DNA from: Alphaproteobacteria bacterium | GTDB taxonomy: Bacteria > Pseudomonadota > Alphaproteobacteria > Micavibrionales > Micavibrionaceae | Reading direction: 5' to 3' | Length of the DNA stretch: 64,000 nt | NCBI GenBank assembly: GCA_024275825.1 | Contig: JAJRYK010000020.1 | Span: 1-64,000 of the forward strand | In this document: positions 27,722-37,489 of the stretch, piece by piece | Position numbering within the stretch: the first letter of the stretch is position 1 | Layout: each line of letters opens with the position of its first letter | Notes under the pieces: model-generated | The model's database searches: none | What the model was told of the DNA's origin: nothing | Seen by the model: the letters and a program-made list of their open reading frames with translations, nothing else | Made by a program: the position numbers and the translations under genes

Positions 27722-30022
27722 TCAATTCTTAGGTTTCTTCGCCTTTTTCTTATGCTTTGGTGTCGTTTTTTTCTTTTTATAGGCTTTGTTCGCGCGGTTT
27801 CCGTCCTTTTTATCGCCAGCGTTCGGGTGTCTGCTAAAGCTGCCCTTACCCCTGTTTTTACCGCCACGTTTGTTTTGGGGCGAGGTTTTCAGTTCCATGC
27901 CGGGAATATCCGCCCCGCGCTCATGACCGACTAGCTCTAAAACTGTGCTGCCGGTCAGGCCATCGGCCTCTTTCAGGCGTACGGTCACGCTCGCGCCCAG
28001 ACGGAAAACTGCGCCGGTGCGCCGGCCAATCAGGGCGTGAGCCTTCTCATCATGCACATAAAAATCATTGGACAGCGATTTCATCGGCACGAGGCCGTCT
28101 GCGCCGCTCTCATTTAGCTCCACAAACAGGCCAAAGCGCGTCACCCCGGTAATGCGTCCGGCAAATTCTGCGCCGATTTGTTCGGACAGAAAAGCGGCGG
28201 TGAAGCGATCAATCGCGCTGCGCTCGGCGACCATCGATGTGCGCTCAGTCGTGGAAATATGCTCGCAAATCTCATCAAGGCGCGCTTCTTCGCCCTCATC
28301 CAGCCCGCCGGGGCCGAGGCCGTAGGCGCGCACCATAGAGCGATGCACCAGCAAATCGGCATAACGCCGAATGGGGGATGTGAAATGACCATAGCGCTTG
28401 AGTGCCAGCCCGAAATGCCCAATATTTTGTGGGCTATAAACCGCTTGGGATTGTGTGCGCAGGATGACGATTGAGATCAGGTGAGAATAGGGGAGAGATT
28501 TCGCCTTTTGCAGAATGTAATTAATCTGCTTGGGCTGCGTCACTTGCCCCTTGGGCAGGGAAAGATTAAAGCTCTCCAGAAATTCCCGCGCGCTGTCTAG
28601 CTTTTCGGCGCTGGGGCGGTCATGGATTCGATACACGCAGGGCGCGTTCTTTTTCTCTAGCGTCTTGGCCGCCGCGACATTGGCCAGCACCATGAATTCC
28701 TCGATTAATTTATGCGCGTCCAGTCGCTCACGCACTTTAACGCCGGTCATATTGCCTTTATCATCGATGATGACTTGTTTCTCCGGCAGATCCAAATCAA
28801 GCGCGCCGCGTGTCTGCCGGGCTTTATCCAGAACGGCGAAGGCTTCATAGAGCGGTTTGATCAGCGATAGCTGTTCGTGCGAATTTGTGTCAAAGCCATG
28901 CTGCACCTCTTCATAGGTCAGGCGCGCCTCAGAGCGCATCAGTCCGCGTACGATCTTGTGACGCTGCAGGCCGCCGCCCGCATCAATCCACATATGCATG
29001 GCCATACAGGCGCGGTCTTCGCGCGGGCGCAGGGAGCATAAATCATTCGATAGCGCTTCGGGCAGCATTGGCACAACGCGATCGGGGAAATAGGTGGAGT
29101 TCCCGCGCTTTTGCGCTTCGCGGTCAAGCGCCGAGCCGGGGCGGACGTAATAGGCCACATCAGCAATCGCAACGATGAGGTGAAAGCCGCCATCATCAGT
29201 TTTTTCCGCCCAGACCGCATCATCAAAATCGCGCGCATCCGCGCCGTCGATAGTGACCAGCGGGATCCCGCGCAGATCTTCACGGTTTTTTGTGGTGGGC
29301 ACGTGCAGCCCCTCACACTCTTTGAGCACCTCATCGGGAAAGCGCTCCTCTATGCCGGCCTCGTTCAGGCTGATCAAGCTAATCGCTTTGGGGTCATCGC
29401 GCTTGCCTATCACTTGGATAATGCGCGCTTTTTTACGCTTTAAATTGGGCGAGGGCTGGACCTCGCCCACCACCAGATCGCCATCCTTGGCTTCGCCCAG
29501 ATCGTTTGGCGAGACTTCAAATTCATTGCGGTTCTTTTTATCGGCGGGCTGGATATATCCGCCGCCGCCCTTGGTAATGCGCAGCAGGCCCATGACGCGC
29601 CCTTCGGCGCTGTCCAGCGCCTTAATCACTGCGCCTTCATAGAGGGTTTCATCAATGCGTTTTAGCCGCACTAGCGCGCGGTCTTTGGGCTTAAGCGTTG
29701 TATGTCCCTTTTTTCCCGGCATAATCTCAATGCGCGGCGGCTCCCCTTGCGCTTCATTATCCCACTCCACAGGGCGGGCGAATACATCGCCGTCAATGTC
29801 GATATCGCTGACCTCGATCACACATACGCCGGGCAGGCCATCAGGCATCGTGTATGCTCCGCCCAGCTTGCTCACCAGCCCTTCATGCTCCAGCTCGCGC
29901 AAAATATGTTTAAGCGCAATCCGCACCCCGCTGCCCTTAATGCCAAAGGCAAGCCCAATATCCCGCTTGCTGAGCGGATCGGGGGAGGAGCGGATGAGGT
30001 CTAGTATGTCTGATTTATTCAT
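27722..30022 (-). CDS. rnr: Ribonuclease R
   Basis: This processive 3'-5' exoribonuclease degrades structured RNA. Domains in order: an N-terminal winged helix (D-I-L-D-L-I-R-S-S), cold-shock-like RNA-binding region, the RNB catalytic core with D-G-A-D-A-R-D-F-D-D-A near residue 275, and S1. A tail of about 55 residues is extremely rich in Lys and Gly. The ATG at 30022 is chosen; the longer frame would translate a repeat-like sequence just upstream. It lies between topA and rpmG, as in many alphaproteobacteria. Confidence 0.94.
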   Translation of the reverse strand: MNKSDILDLIRSSPDPLSKRDIGLAFGIKGSGVRIALKHILRELEHEGLVSKLGGAYTMPDGLPGVCVIEVSDIDIDGDVFARPVEWDNEAQGEPPRIEIMPGKKGHTTLKPKDRALVRLKRIDETLYEGAVIKALDSAEGRVMGLLRITKGGGGYIQPADKKNRNEFEVSPNDLGEAKDGDLVVGEVQPSPNLKRKKARIIQVIGKRDDPKAISLISLNEAGIEERFPDEVLKECEGLHVPTTKNREDLRGIPLVTIDGADARDFDDAVWAEKTDDGGFHLIVAIADVAYYVRPGSALDREAQKRGNSTYFPDRVVPMLPEALSNDLCSLRPREDRACMAMHMWIDAGGGLQRHKIVRGLMRSEARLTYEEVQHGFDTNSHEQLSLIKPLYEAFAVLDKARQTRGALDLDLPEKQVIIDDKGNMTGVKVRERLDAHKLIEEFMVLANVAAAKTLEKKNAPCVYRIHDRPSAEKLDSAREFLESFNLSLPKGQVTQPKQINYILQKAKSLPYSHLISIVILRTQSQAVYSPQNIGHFGLALKRYGHFTSPIRRYADLLVHRSMVRAYGLGPGGLDEGEEARLDEICEHISTTERTSMVAERSAIDRFTAAFLSEQIGAEFAGRITGVTRFGLFVELNESGADGLVPMKSLSNDFYVHDEKAHALIGRRTGAVFRLGASVTVRLKEADGLTGSTVLELVGHERGADIPGMELKTSPQNKRGGKNRGKGSFSRHPNAGDKKDGNRANKAYKKKKTTPKHKKKAKKPKN

Positions 30023-30035
30023 AAGAATGGTTTTA

Positions 30036-30064
30036 CCACGAAGAGCACGAAGATACACGAAGGT
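30036..30064. repeat. Solitary degenerate tandem motif (CACGAAGA type)
   Basis: Just upstream of the rnr start lies ACCACGAAGAGCACGAAGAT followed by ACACGAAGG. It is made of imperfect 8-10-base units and resembles the arms of the element at 52853-53332. No matching inverted copy is seen in the 160 bases that follow. Confidence 0.5.
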
Positions 30065-30211
30065 ATAATTGAGAATAAGAAAATGACTTATGTTTAAATG
30101 TAGTGATTTTAAATATTAACCCTTTATAAACTCTATACTTGTATCATTGTTACCGACATTGACGGAGCTACAGGAATTCATTAAAATCAAAAAATATCGA
30201 TGATTTAAGAA

Positions 30212-30240
30212 AGAGCGGCTATTCTCAGCCGCTCTTTTTT
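30212..30240 (-). terminator. topA terminator overlapping the stop codon
   Basis: The stem pairs AGAGCGGCT (from 30212) with AGCCGCTCT (to about 30235), with a loop of about 6 bases. The topA TGA lies in the loop region at 30225-30227, so the last codons form half of the stem. On the minus strand it is followed by TTTCTT. Confidence 0.75.
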
Positions 30241-32804
30241 TTGGCCGATGCTTTTTTCTTCTTTTTCGCAGCGGGCTTTTTCTTTTTAGCGCCTCCGGCG
30301 GCTGCCTTTGCGGCTTTGGCTTCTTCGCGGGCGGCGCGTTTTATGGCGCCTTCGGCTAGGACATCTACGGCGCGGTTCATGCCGACGCTCATGACGTCAT
30401 CGTCTTTAGGCAGTGATGTGAAGACATTGTCGTGTTTTAGGAACGGGCCGAAGCGGCCAATGCCGGCGGTGATCATCTTGCCGGTTTCCGGGTGCTCGCC
30501 CACATCGCGGGGCAGGGCGAGCAGGCCAGTGGCCATGTCCAGCGTGACATCTTCGACCATTACGCCCTTGGGCAGGCCCTGGCGTTTTGGTTTGGGCTGG
30601 GCCGGTTTCTTTGGCTTTTTCGGCATTTTTTCACCGGCGGCTCTTGCGACTTTCTTGGCTTCGTTCCAATCCTTGATCGCCTGATCATAGGGGGCCATAT
30701 CCACCACCTCGTTTGGCAGCGGATCAATTTGAACATAGGGGCCATAGGGGCCGCGGCGCAGCGTGATCATGCGGCCAGTGCCGGTATCCTCGCCAAGCTC
30801 TTTGGGCTGGTTTGCCAGAGCGGCAAACTCCGCGCTCTCACCGTCTTCGCCTTCGACCGGGACAACCAGTTGACGCGTATATTTGCAATCGGGATAGTTC
30901 GAGCAGCCGATAAAGGCACCGAACTTGCCCAGCTTCAGGCCAATGCGGCCCGGATTTTCACCCTCGCCGCAGGCCGGACATTTGCGGACATCCTTGCCCT
31001 CTTCCGGCGGCATGAAATGCGGACCTAATTCGGCGTCGAGATAGTCAATTACTTCGGTAATGGTTAGGTCTTTGGTGCCATCAACGGCGACTTTAAAGTC
31101 TACCCAGAACATGCGCATGGCTTCTTTCCACGCGACGTGGCCGGATGCAATCGCATCGAGCTCTTCTTCCAGATTGGCGGTGAAATCGTAGTCTACATAT
31201 TTGGTGAAAAATTTCGCGAGGAAGGTCGTGACGATCCGTCCGCGATCCTGCGGCGTGAAGCGGCGTTTATCCATGGTCACATAATTACGCTCGCGCAGAA
31301 CTTGCAGGATTGAGGCATAGGTAGACGGGCGGCCAATGCCCAGCTCTTCCATTTTCTTCACCAATGTTGCTTCGCTATAGCGCGGGGGCGGCTGGGTGAA
31401 ATGTTGGTTTGGTGTGGTGTCGACCAGCTTGGTTTTGCCGCCCTCTTTCATTGGTGGCAGGCGGCGATCTTTGTCGTCTTTTTTCTCGCCTTCATCGTCG
31501 TCATCTTCATCCTCTATATAAAGTGTGAGGAAACCGTCAAAGGCGATGACGGAGCCAGTAGCGCGTAAGATGACATCATCTGTGCCGTCGGAAATATCAA
31601 CGCTCATCTGGTCTAGCACCGCATTTTCCATTTGAGACGCAACGGTGCGTTTCCAAACCAATTCATAGAGGCGCAATTGTTCATCATCGAGTTTTCCGCG
31701 CAGCGATTCCGGTGTGCGGGCAAGGCTTGTCGGGCGGATCGCCTCGTGTGCCTCCTGTGCATTTTTGGCTTTGGATTTATATAGCCGCGGCGCATCGGGC
31801 AGATATTTCCCGCCGTACTCTTTCGTGATCATATCGCGACACTGGCTTACCGCATCTTCGGATAGTGTCGTGCCATCGGTTCTCATATAGGTGATCAGGC
31901 CAGTGGTCTCACCATCAATTTCGATTCCCTCATAAAGGCGCTGCGCGAGGCGCATTGTGTGCGCGGCTGTAAAACGCAATTTACGCGAGGATTCCATTTG
32001 CAGGGACGATGTAATAAATGGCGGGGCCGGGTTGCGGCGCTGTTGTTTCTTCTGGATCTTTTGGATCGACAGGTTCTTATGTTTGATCCGCTCAACTGCG
32101 CCAGTGGCAGCAGCCTCGGACGGGATATCGAATTTCCCGAGTTTGTTGCTGGCCAAATGCGTTAAGCGCGCCATGAACGGTGCGCCATCGGGCGTGTGGA
32201 GTTTGGTTTCAATGGACCAATATTCCTGCGGGCGGAAAAGCTCAATCTCCGTCTCACGCTCACAAATCAGGCGCAGCGCCACTGATTGCACGCGTCCGGC
32301 TGAACGTGATCCGGGCAGTTTACGCCAAAGCACCGGCGAGATATTAAATCCCACCAGATAATCCAGCGCGCGGCGCGCCAAGTAAGCTTCGATTAAGCGT
32401 GTATCAAGCTCGCGTGTATTTTCGAACGCCGCTTGCACGGCTTTTTTTGTGATCTCGTTAAAGGTCACGCGGCGGACAGTTTTGCCCTCCAGCAAGCCAG
32501 CTTCTTGTAAAATTTCTTGTACATGCCAGGCAATGGCTTCGCCTTCGCGATCGGGATCGGGGGCGAGGAAGATGGTTTTTGCGGCTTTCGCGGCGGTCTT
32601 AATCGCATTAACATTTTTCTCAGCGCGATCGCCCAGCTCCCACTTCATCGCGAAATCTTCGTCGGGCAGAACCGATCCGTCTTTATTCACCAAATCACGC
32701 ACATGCCCAAAAGAGGCCAGCACATAAAAATCTTTGCCAAGATATTTATTAATAGTCTTGGCCTTGGCCGGGGATTCTACAATAACCAGATTATCAGCGC
32801 TCAA
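30225..32804 (-). CDS. topA: DNA topoisomerase I
   Basis: This type IA topoisomerase relaxes negative supercoils. The 859-aa product has an N-terminal TOPRIM domain (V-E-S-P-A-K-A, D-P-D-R-E-G-E-A), the active-site Tyr in L-I-T-Y-M-R-T-D-G-T near residue 305, and one C4 zinc motif (C-P-A-C ... C-S-N-Y-P-D-C) near 620. Repeated topo-C motifs (G-P-Y-G-P-Y-V, G-R-F-G-P-F-L) follow, then a Lys/Ala-rich tail. It is downstream of dprA by 17 bases. Confidence 0.97.
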   Translation of the reverse strand: MSADNLVIVESPAKAKTINKYLGKDFYVLASFGHVRDLVNKDGSVLPDEDFAMKWELGDRAEKNVNAIKTAAKAAKTIFLAPDPDREGEAIAWHVQEILQEAGLLEGKTVRRVTFNEITKKAVQAAFENTRELDTRLIEAYLARRALDYLVGFNISPVLWRKLPGSRSAGRVQSVALRLICERETEIELFRPQEYWSIETKLHTPDGAPFMARLTHLASNKLGKFDIPSEAAATGAVERIKHKNLSIQKIQKKQQRRNPAPPFITSSLQMESSRKLRFTAAHTMRLAQRLYEGIEIDGETTGLITYMRTDGTTLSEDAVSQCRDMITKEYGGKYLPDAPRLYKSKAKNAQEAHEAIRPTSLARTPESLRGKLDDEQLRLYELVWKRTVASQMENAVLDQMSVDISDGTDDVILRATGSVIAFDGFLTLYIEDEDDDDEGEKKDDKDRRLPPMKEGGKTKLVDTTPNQHFTQPPPRYSEATLVKKMEELGIGRPSTYASILQVLRERNYVTMDKRRFTPQDRGRIVTTFLAKFFTKYVDYDFTANLEEELDAIASGHVAWKEAMRMFWVDFKVAVDGTKDLTITEVIDYLDAELGPHFMPPEEGKDVRKCPACGEGENPGRIGLKLGKFGAFIGCSNYPDCKYTRQLVVPVEGEDGESAEFAALANQPKELGEDTGTGRMITLRRGPYGPYVQIDPLPNEVVDMAPYDQAIKDWNEAKKVARAAGEKMPKKPKKPAQPKPKRQGLPKGVMVEDVTLDMATGLLALPRDVGEHPETGKMITAGIGRFGPFLKHDNVFTSLPKDDDVMSVGMNRAVDVLAEGAIKRAAREEAKAAKAAAGGAKKKKPAAKKKKKASAKKKSG

Positions 32805-32821
32805 CGTTTTTCGTCCTTAAT

Positions 32822-33976
32822 TTATGCCTCATCAACAAGGCTTATTCTATTGCCAGCGCTACGCTTTATGCGGCCCGCCAGTTCCAGTTCCAGCAGGATT
32901 GTCTGCAAAACCGGAATACTCACATGACATGCCCGGATCAATTCGTCAAGCGCTAGCGGTGTGTATGATAAATGAGAGAGGATGGTTTCTTGTGCATTTT
33001 CGGGGATTTCATCATCTGTTAAATCATTTGCAAAATTGGCGGGCTCGAAATGATCTTGTGTATAATGATGGTCGCGAAGAGCCTTACCAGAGAAGTCGTT
33101 TAAGACCTCTAAAACATCTTGTGCATTTCTAATGAGTGTTGCACCTTCGCGGATTAAATGGTTTGGCCCTTGCGCGCGCGGATCGAGCGGATGGCCCGGA
33201 ACAGCGTAGACATCGCGCCCTTGTTCACCGGCTAAACGCGCGGTGATCAGGGAGCCGGAACGCATTGTTGCTTCCACCACAACCACCCCGGTTGATAGGC
33301 CTGAGACAATGCGGTTGCGGCGCGGAAAGCTGGCGGCGAAGGGTTTTTGTCTTAGCGTGCTTTCGGCAATCACGAGTCCTTGTTCTTTTATTTGCTCATA
33401 CAGGCCTAAATTTTCCTCTGGGTACACCACATCAATCCCGCCCGCGACGACTGTGATGGTGCCGGTATTCAGCGCGCCCTTATGCGCCGCAGTATCAATC
33501 CCGCGCGCTAGCCCAGAGACCACGACTTGCCCGCAAGCGCCAAGCTCACGCGCCAGTTTTTCTGCAAACTTGCGACCATTGATCGAGGCATTGCGCGCGC
33601 CAACCATGGCGATGCAGGGACGCTGCAGCAGCTCGATATTGCCGATCACGCTGATCACCGGCGGGGCATCTTCATTGGCGGAAAGGGCGAGAGGGTAAGT
33701 GTCTTCGCCCGCCGTAATTATCTCGCCACCCAGTTTTTTTAGCCGCGAATATTCGTCTTCGATGCGTGATTGTGAAGGCGCGATCAATGGCTTCTTCCGC
33801 CCGCCGCGCTTGGAGAGTTCCGGCAGTGCTTCGAGTGCATTGCTTGCGGATCCATAGCGCTCAATCAACCGATAAAACGTAATTGGACCAACATTCTCTG
33901 TGCGGCTCAGGCGTAGCCAGTTGAGTTTTTCCTGCGGGCTGTGTTGTGCCGTGTTTTGTGTTTCCGCGCGCATCAT
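32822..33976 (-). CDS. dprA: DNA-processing protein DprA
   Basis: DprA loads RecA on incoming single-stranded DNA during natural transformation. The 384-aa product has an N-terminal helical SAM-like domain, a Rossmann-like core (V-G-A-R-N-A-S, V-S-G-L-A-R-G-I-D-T-A-A-H) and a C-terminal winged helix. Its ATG overlaps the plsY stop. The presence of a pilus-like cluster in the same window makes DNA uptake conceivable, but many non-competent alphaproteobacteria also keep dprA. Confidence 0.95.
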   Translation of the reverse strand: MMRAETQNTAQHSPQEKLNWLRLSRTENVGPITFYRLIERYGSASNALEALPELSKRGGRKKPLIAPSQSRIEDEYSRLKKLGGEIITAGEDTYPLALSANEDAPPVISVIGNIELLQRPCIAMVGARNASINGRKFAEKLARELGACGQVVVSGLARGIDTAAHKGALNTGTITVVAGGIDVVYPEENLGLYEQIKEQGLVIAESTLRQKPFAASFPRRNRIVSGLSTGVVVVEATMRSGSLITARLAGEQGRDVYAVPGHPLDPRAQGPNHLIREGATLIRNAQDVLEVLNDFSGKALRDHHYTQDHFEPANFANDLTDDEIPENAQETILSHLSYTPLALDELIRACHVSIPVLQTILLELELAGRIKRSAGNRISLVDEA

Positions 33977-34578
33977 TCAGCCTGCTCTTTCTTTTTCCCA
34001 AGACGCGGCTCTTCGCCTTTCAGCAGGCGCTGGATATTTTCTTTATGTTTCCAAAAAACGAGCATGGCGATAATAAAGGTGAGAACCGCAAGGTTTTCAT
34101 CGCCGATCCATATATAAGAGAGGAGCGGCGCAAGCGCGAAGGCCGTCAGCGCGGCCAGAGAAGAAATGCGCAACGTAAATGCCATCACAATCCAGATCCC
34201 AATCATTGCTAGAAATAGTAAAGGCATAACGGCGAGCAGGGTGCCAAGTGCGGTGGCAACGCCTTTTCCACCTTTGAATTTGAGCCAAACCGGATACATA
34301 TGTCCTAAAACAGCACATAGTGCGGTGGTTGAAATAATGAGCATGTCTGCCGATATAAAGGCGAGCCATACGGGTAGGGCGCCTTTTAATACATCGAGGA
34401 GAAGCGTTAGCGCTGCAAGCTTTTTGTTCCCTGTGCGCAGCACATTCGTTGCGCCGATATTGCCAGAGCCAATTGTGCGAATATCGCCATACCCAAAAAC
34501 CTTAGATAGCAGCAGGCCAAAAGGCACAGAGCCCGATAAATACCCAATAAGAGGAAAGAGTAAAAACCAATATTGCAT
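33973..34578 (-). CDS. plsY: Glycerol-3-phosphate acyltransferase PlsY
   Basis: PlsY acylates glycerol-3-phosphate with acyl-phosphate, the first step of phospholipid synthesis. The 201-aa integral membrane protein has about five spans and the family motifs G-Y-L-S-G-S-V-P-F-G, G-S-G-N-I-G-A-T-N and K-G-G-K-G-V-A-T. It lies between pyrB and dprA; pyrC, often found here in related genomes, is absent. Confidence 0.95.
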   Translation of the reverse strand: MQYWFLLFPLIGYLSGSVPFGLLLSKVFGYGDIRTIGSGNIGATNVLRTGNKKLAALTLLLDVLKGALPVWLAFISADMLIISTTALCAVLGHMYPVWLKFKGGKGVATALGTLLAVMPLLFLAMIGIWIVMAFTLRISSLAALTAFALAPLLSYIWIGDENLAVLTFIIAMLVFWKHKENIQRLLKGEEPRLGKKKEQAE

Positions 34579-34665
34579 CTTATATAACCCGGCACTGTGA
34601 GATGAGTAATGGGAGGTCGGGGCGAGAAGGTGGAGTGATGAAGGGGTGGGGTGTCTGTCGCATCT

Positions 34666-35577
34666 TTATGCTTTCCCATTAATCAACATATCCAGCACCG
34701 CCATGCGGGTGGGGATGCCGTTGGCGACTTGGGTGTCGTAGACGAAGCGCCCTTTGTCATCAGCTAAATCTTCGGCGATTTGGACGTTACGTAGGAACGG
34801 GCCGGGGTCCATGACGATTGCGTCTTTGCTTGCCCATTCGAGCTTGTCGTATGTAAGTCCATAATCGCGGAAATAGGCCGTATCATCGATCAGCACATGA
34901 TCCATGCGTTCCTTTTGCGGACGGATGGTCATGACGACATTGGCATCTTTCAGGCCAGCTTCGAGGTCGCTGAATTTCTCCACGCCCTGCGCCGGCATTT
35001 TTTCAGGCATGAGCATATCGGGCGCGATCACGCGAACATTGGCGCCCATTTTTGTGAGAAGCACAATATTAGAAGCCGCGACGCGGCTATGGGCGATATC
35101 GCCAATGATCGAAACGTTAAGCCCCTTCAGTGCGCCAAATGTTTGGCGCATGGCTAGCGCATCGAGCAGCGCCTGCGTTGGGTGTTCGCGCCAGCTATCG
35201 CCGCCATTAATCACCGGGCAATTCACTCGGCCCGCGACAAATTTCGGCGCGCCATATTCGCTGTGACGGATGATGATCGCATCGGGCTCCATCGCATTAA
35301 AGGTGCGGATCGTGTCCATGAAGCTCTCGCCCTTGCTCAGCGAGCTGGTCTCCGGGTTCCAATTCACGACATGTGCGCCCAGGCGTTTTGCGGCGAAATC
35401 GAACGAGGTCAGTGTGCGGGTGGAGGGCTCAAAAAACAAAATAAGTACAATTTTTCCGACCAAGGTTTTGCGATCCCAGCTTTCATCCGCAAGCCCATCA
35501 GCGTAGAATTGTGCGCGATCTAAATAGCGCTCAATATCCGCTGCCGAGAGTTCGTCAATGCCAAGAAGGTGTTTCAT
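34666..35577 (-). CDS. pyrB: Aspartate carbamoyltransferase catalytic subunit
   Basis: ATCase makes carbamoyl-aspartate in pyrimidine synthesis. The 303-aa product shows the carbamoyl-phosphate motif F-E-P-S-T-R-T, H-P-T-Q-A-L-L-D and the late M-D-P-G-P region. Its ATG overlaps the TAA of the CoA-transferase gene by one base, so the two are coupled. Confidence 0.96.
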   Translation of the reverse strand: MKHLLGIDELSAADIERYLDRAQFYADGLADESWDRKTLVGKIVLILFFEPSTRTLTSFDFAAKRLGAHVVNWNPETSSLSKGESFMDTIRTFNAMEPDAIIIRHSEYGAPKFVAGRVNCPVINGGDSWREHPTQALLDALAMRQTFGALKGLNVSIIGDIAHSRVAASNIVLLTKMGANVRVIAPDMLMPEKMPAQGVEKFSDLEAGLKDANVVMTIRPQKERMDHVLIDDTAYFRDYGLTYDKLEWASKDAIVMDPGPFLRNVQIAEDLADDKGRFVYDTQVANGIPTRMAVLDMLINGKA

Positions 35578-36812
35578 TATGCCCCTATAATGCCTTGTTC
35601 TTTGAGTTTTTCAATCTCATCTGCGCTCAAACCCAGATGATTTGCAAGTATTTCTTGCGTGTGCTGGCCCAATGTCGGCGGTGGATGTTGATAGGTGGGC
35701 GGCGTTTCCGAGAGCTTTAGCGGGCTGCCGACCAAATGCACGGGCGCGCTGGCGTTTGTGTGCTGCATTTCGATTTCCATCTCGCGCGCCTGAACTTGCT
35801 CCATTTTAAACACTTGATCCATCGTGTTGACCGGGCCGCCGGGCACATCGATATCGCGCAGGGCCTTGACCCAATACTCAACGCTTTGTTGTGCCATTAC
35901 ATTGGCGATCATGGGGACAAGGCGATCGCGATGCTTCACGCGCGCGGCGTTGGTGGAAAAGCGCTAATCCTGCGCCCATTCAGTTTTGCCAACGAAATCG
36001 CAGAAGCGCTTGAACTGCCGGTCATTGCCCACCGCCAGAATAACGTGGCCGTCACGCGCTTCGAACGTATTATAGGGGACGATGGTCGCATGCGCATTGC
36101 CGATGCGCGGCGCGGGGCTGCCGGATGTCAGGTAATATTGTGCAATATTGGTCAGCGAAGCGAGCGTGCAGTCAATCAATGAGACATCGACCATTTGGCC
36201 CTTGCCCGTTTCCCCCCGGTTATGCAGCGCCGCCAGAATGCCGACCGCAGCGTTTAGACCCGTTATGATATCGCTCAGCGCCACGCCGGCCTTTGTCGGC
36301 GGTTGATCTGCGCCGCCGGTGCAGGCCATCAGGCCCGCCAGCCCTTGCGCCATGAAATCATAGCCCGGCTCACTCGCCATTGGTCCGGTTTGTCCAAAGC
36401 CGGAGATTGCGCAATATATAATGTGGGGGTGGCGCTTTTTGATCTGTTCGTAATCCAGTCCATATTTTGTAAGGCCGCCGGGCTTAAAATTTTCGATGAA
36501 AATGTCGGATTTTTCGAGTAATTGATGGATCAGCGTTTGCCCATCTGCGCTCGCAATATCAATGGCGACGGATTTCTTGTTGCGGTTGCAGGACAGGTAA
36601 TAGGCGCTTTCGCTCGTGTCGTTGCCCTCATCATCTTTCAGGAATGGCGGGCCCCATTGCCGCGTATCATCGCCGCCTGGTTGGTTGGCTGTGGCAGGTT
36701 TTTCTACCTTAATAATCTCCGCGCCCAAATCGCCGAGCATTTGCGTGCAATACGGCCCGGCAAGCACGCGAGAAAGATCCAGAACTTTTAGGCCATCAAG
36801 GGATTTTGTCAT
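35577..36812 (-). pseudogene. CaiB/BaiF (formyl-CoA transferase-like) CoA-transferase interrupted by in-frame TAG
   Basis: Family III CoA-transferases move CoA between carboxylic acids. The frame encodes V-L-D-L-S-R-V-L-A-G-P-Y, K-P-G-G-L-T-K-Y-G-L-D-Y and Y-D-F-M-A-Q-G-L-A-G, whose Asp is the expected catalytic residue. It then reads W-A-Q-D and TAG (35966-35964, codon 283). The same frame continues R-F-S-T-N-A-A-R-V-K-H-R-D, the normal family sequence, to TAA at 35577. Repaired it is about 411 codons, normal length. The substrate is unknown. Its ATG overlaps the prepilin peptidase stop by 4 bases. Confidence 0.88.
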
Positions 36813-37321
36813 GAAAAAACCATAGCGGGAAATGCTCTAAAAACATAGAGCGCGGTGAGAAAAATGCCGATGGCAAAGCCGGGGCCGGCGGGCAGGGAGA
36901 GCCGCGTTAGATTAAAGGGAGTTTTGTGCTTAAGCGTTTTATAAAGCGCCAGCCCCAGCCCGTGAACAATCCCGGCCAGCGCGCCGATGATCAGCGCGGT
37001 GAGAATGTAATAGGGTCCAAGCCACACGCCCGCCGCGCCCATAAGCTTTACATCGCCAAGGCCCAGCGCGTCCTCTTGATAGAATTTCTCAGCGGCAAAG
37101 CGGATAAAATAGAGCAGGCCCGCGCCAACAGCAGCGCCAATTGCCATGTCTATTATATTGAGAAAGGCAAAGCCTGTGCTCCAATGAAAAAGAAGGCCCA
37201 TGATGAAAAGCCCAAGCACATATTCATTGGGCAAGAGCCAGGTTTTTAAATCAATGATGGAAAGAATAAGGAGCAGCGCGCTTCCGGCAATCAGTGATAA
37301 AATGGCGAGCATCATAAGCAT
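36809..37321 (-). CDS. Prepilin peptidase (A24, short form)
   Basis: This inner-membrane aspartic peptidase cleaves prepilin leaders. About 170 aa and six hydrophobic spans are seen. The two catalytic Asp sites are I-I-D-L-K-T-W-L-L-P-N and G-L-G-D-V-K-L-M (the GxGD motif). The N-terminal methyltransferase domain with its Cys pairs is missing, as in CpaA/TadV-type short enzymes. ATG at 37321 is used, although a TTG at 37357 is possible. It is divergent from the pilus-like cluster and is the likely processor of its atypical prepilins. Confidence 0.85.
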   Translation of the reverse strand: MLMMLAILSLIAGSALLLILSIIDLKTWLLPNEYVLGLFIMGLLFHWSTGFAFLNIIDMAIGAAVGAGLLYFIRFAAEKFYQEDALGLGDVKLMGAAGVWLGPYYILTALIIGALAGIVHGLGLALYKTLKHKTPFNLTRLSLPAGPGFAIGIFLTALYVFRAFPAMVFS

Positions 37322-37489
37322 GGCGCTTAGCCTAAGAATAAAATCACGTTCAGGCAAGCGCTGTGTGCATAAAGTGAATAAGCGCCATATTACAGGGTGT
37401 TGAATTTTATGTTTTTAGTCTAGTATAGTAATAGTGACCCGTAATTCTATGGGCGCTCTTTTATGGATGAACCCTGTCTCAAGGCCCGT

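Noticed and set aside
25768-35966. Genome-wide recoding of TAG as a sense codon
   Set aside because: TAG ends several intact genes at their normal length (for example ndk, uracil-DNA glycosylase, DUF4870, rpmG, divK itself at 25903), so TAG is a working stop.
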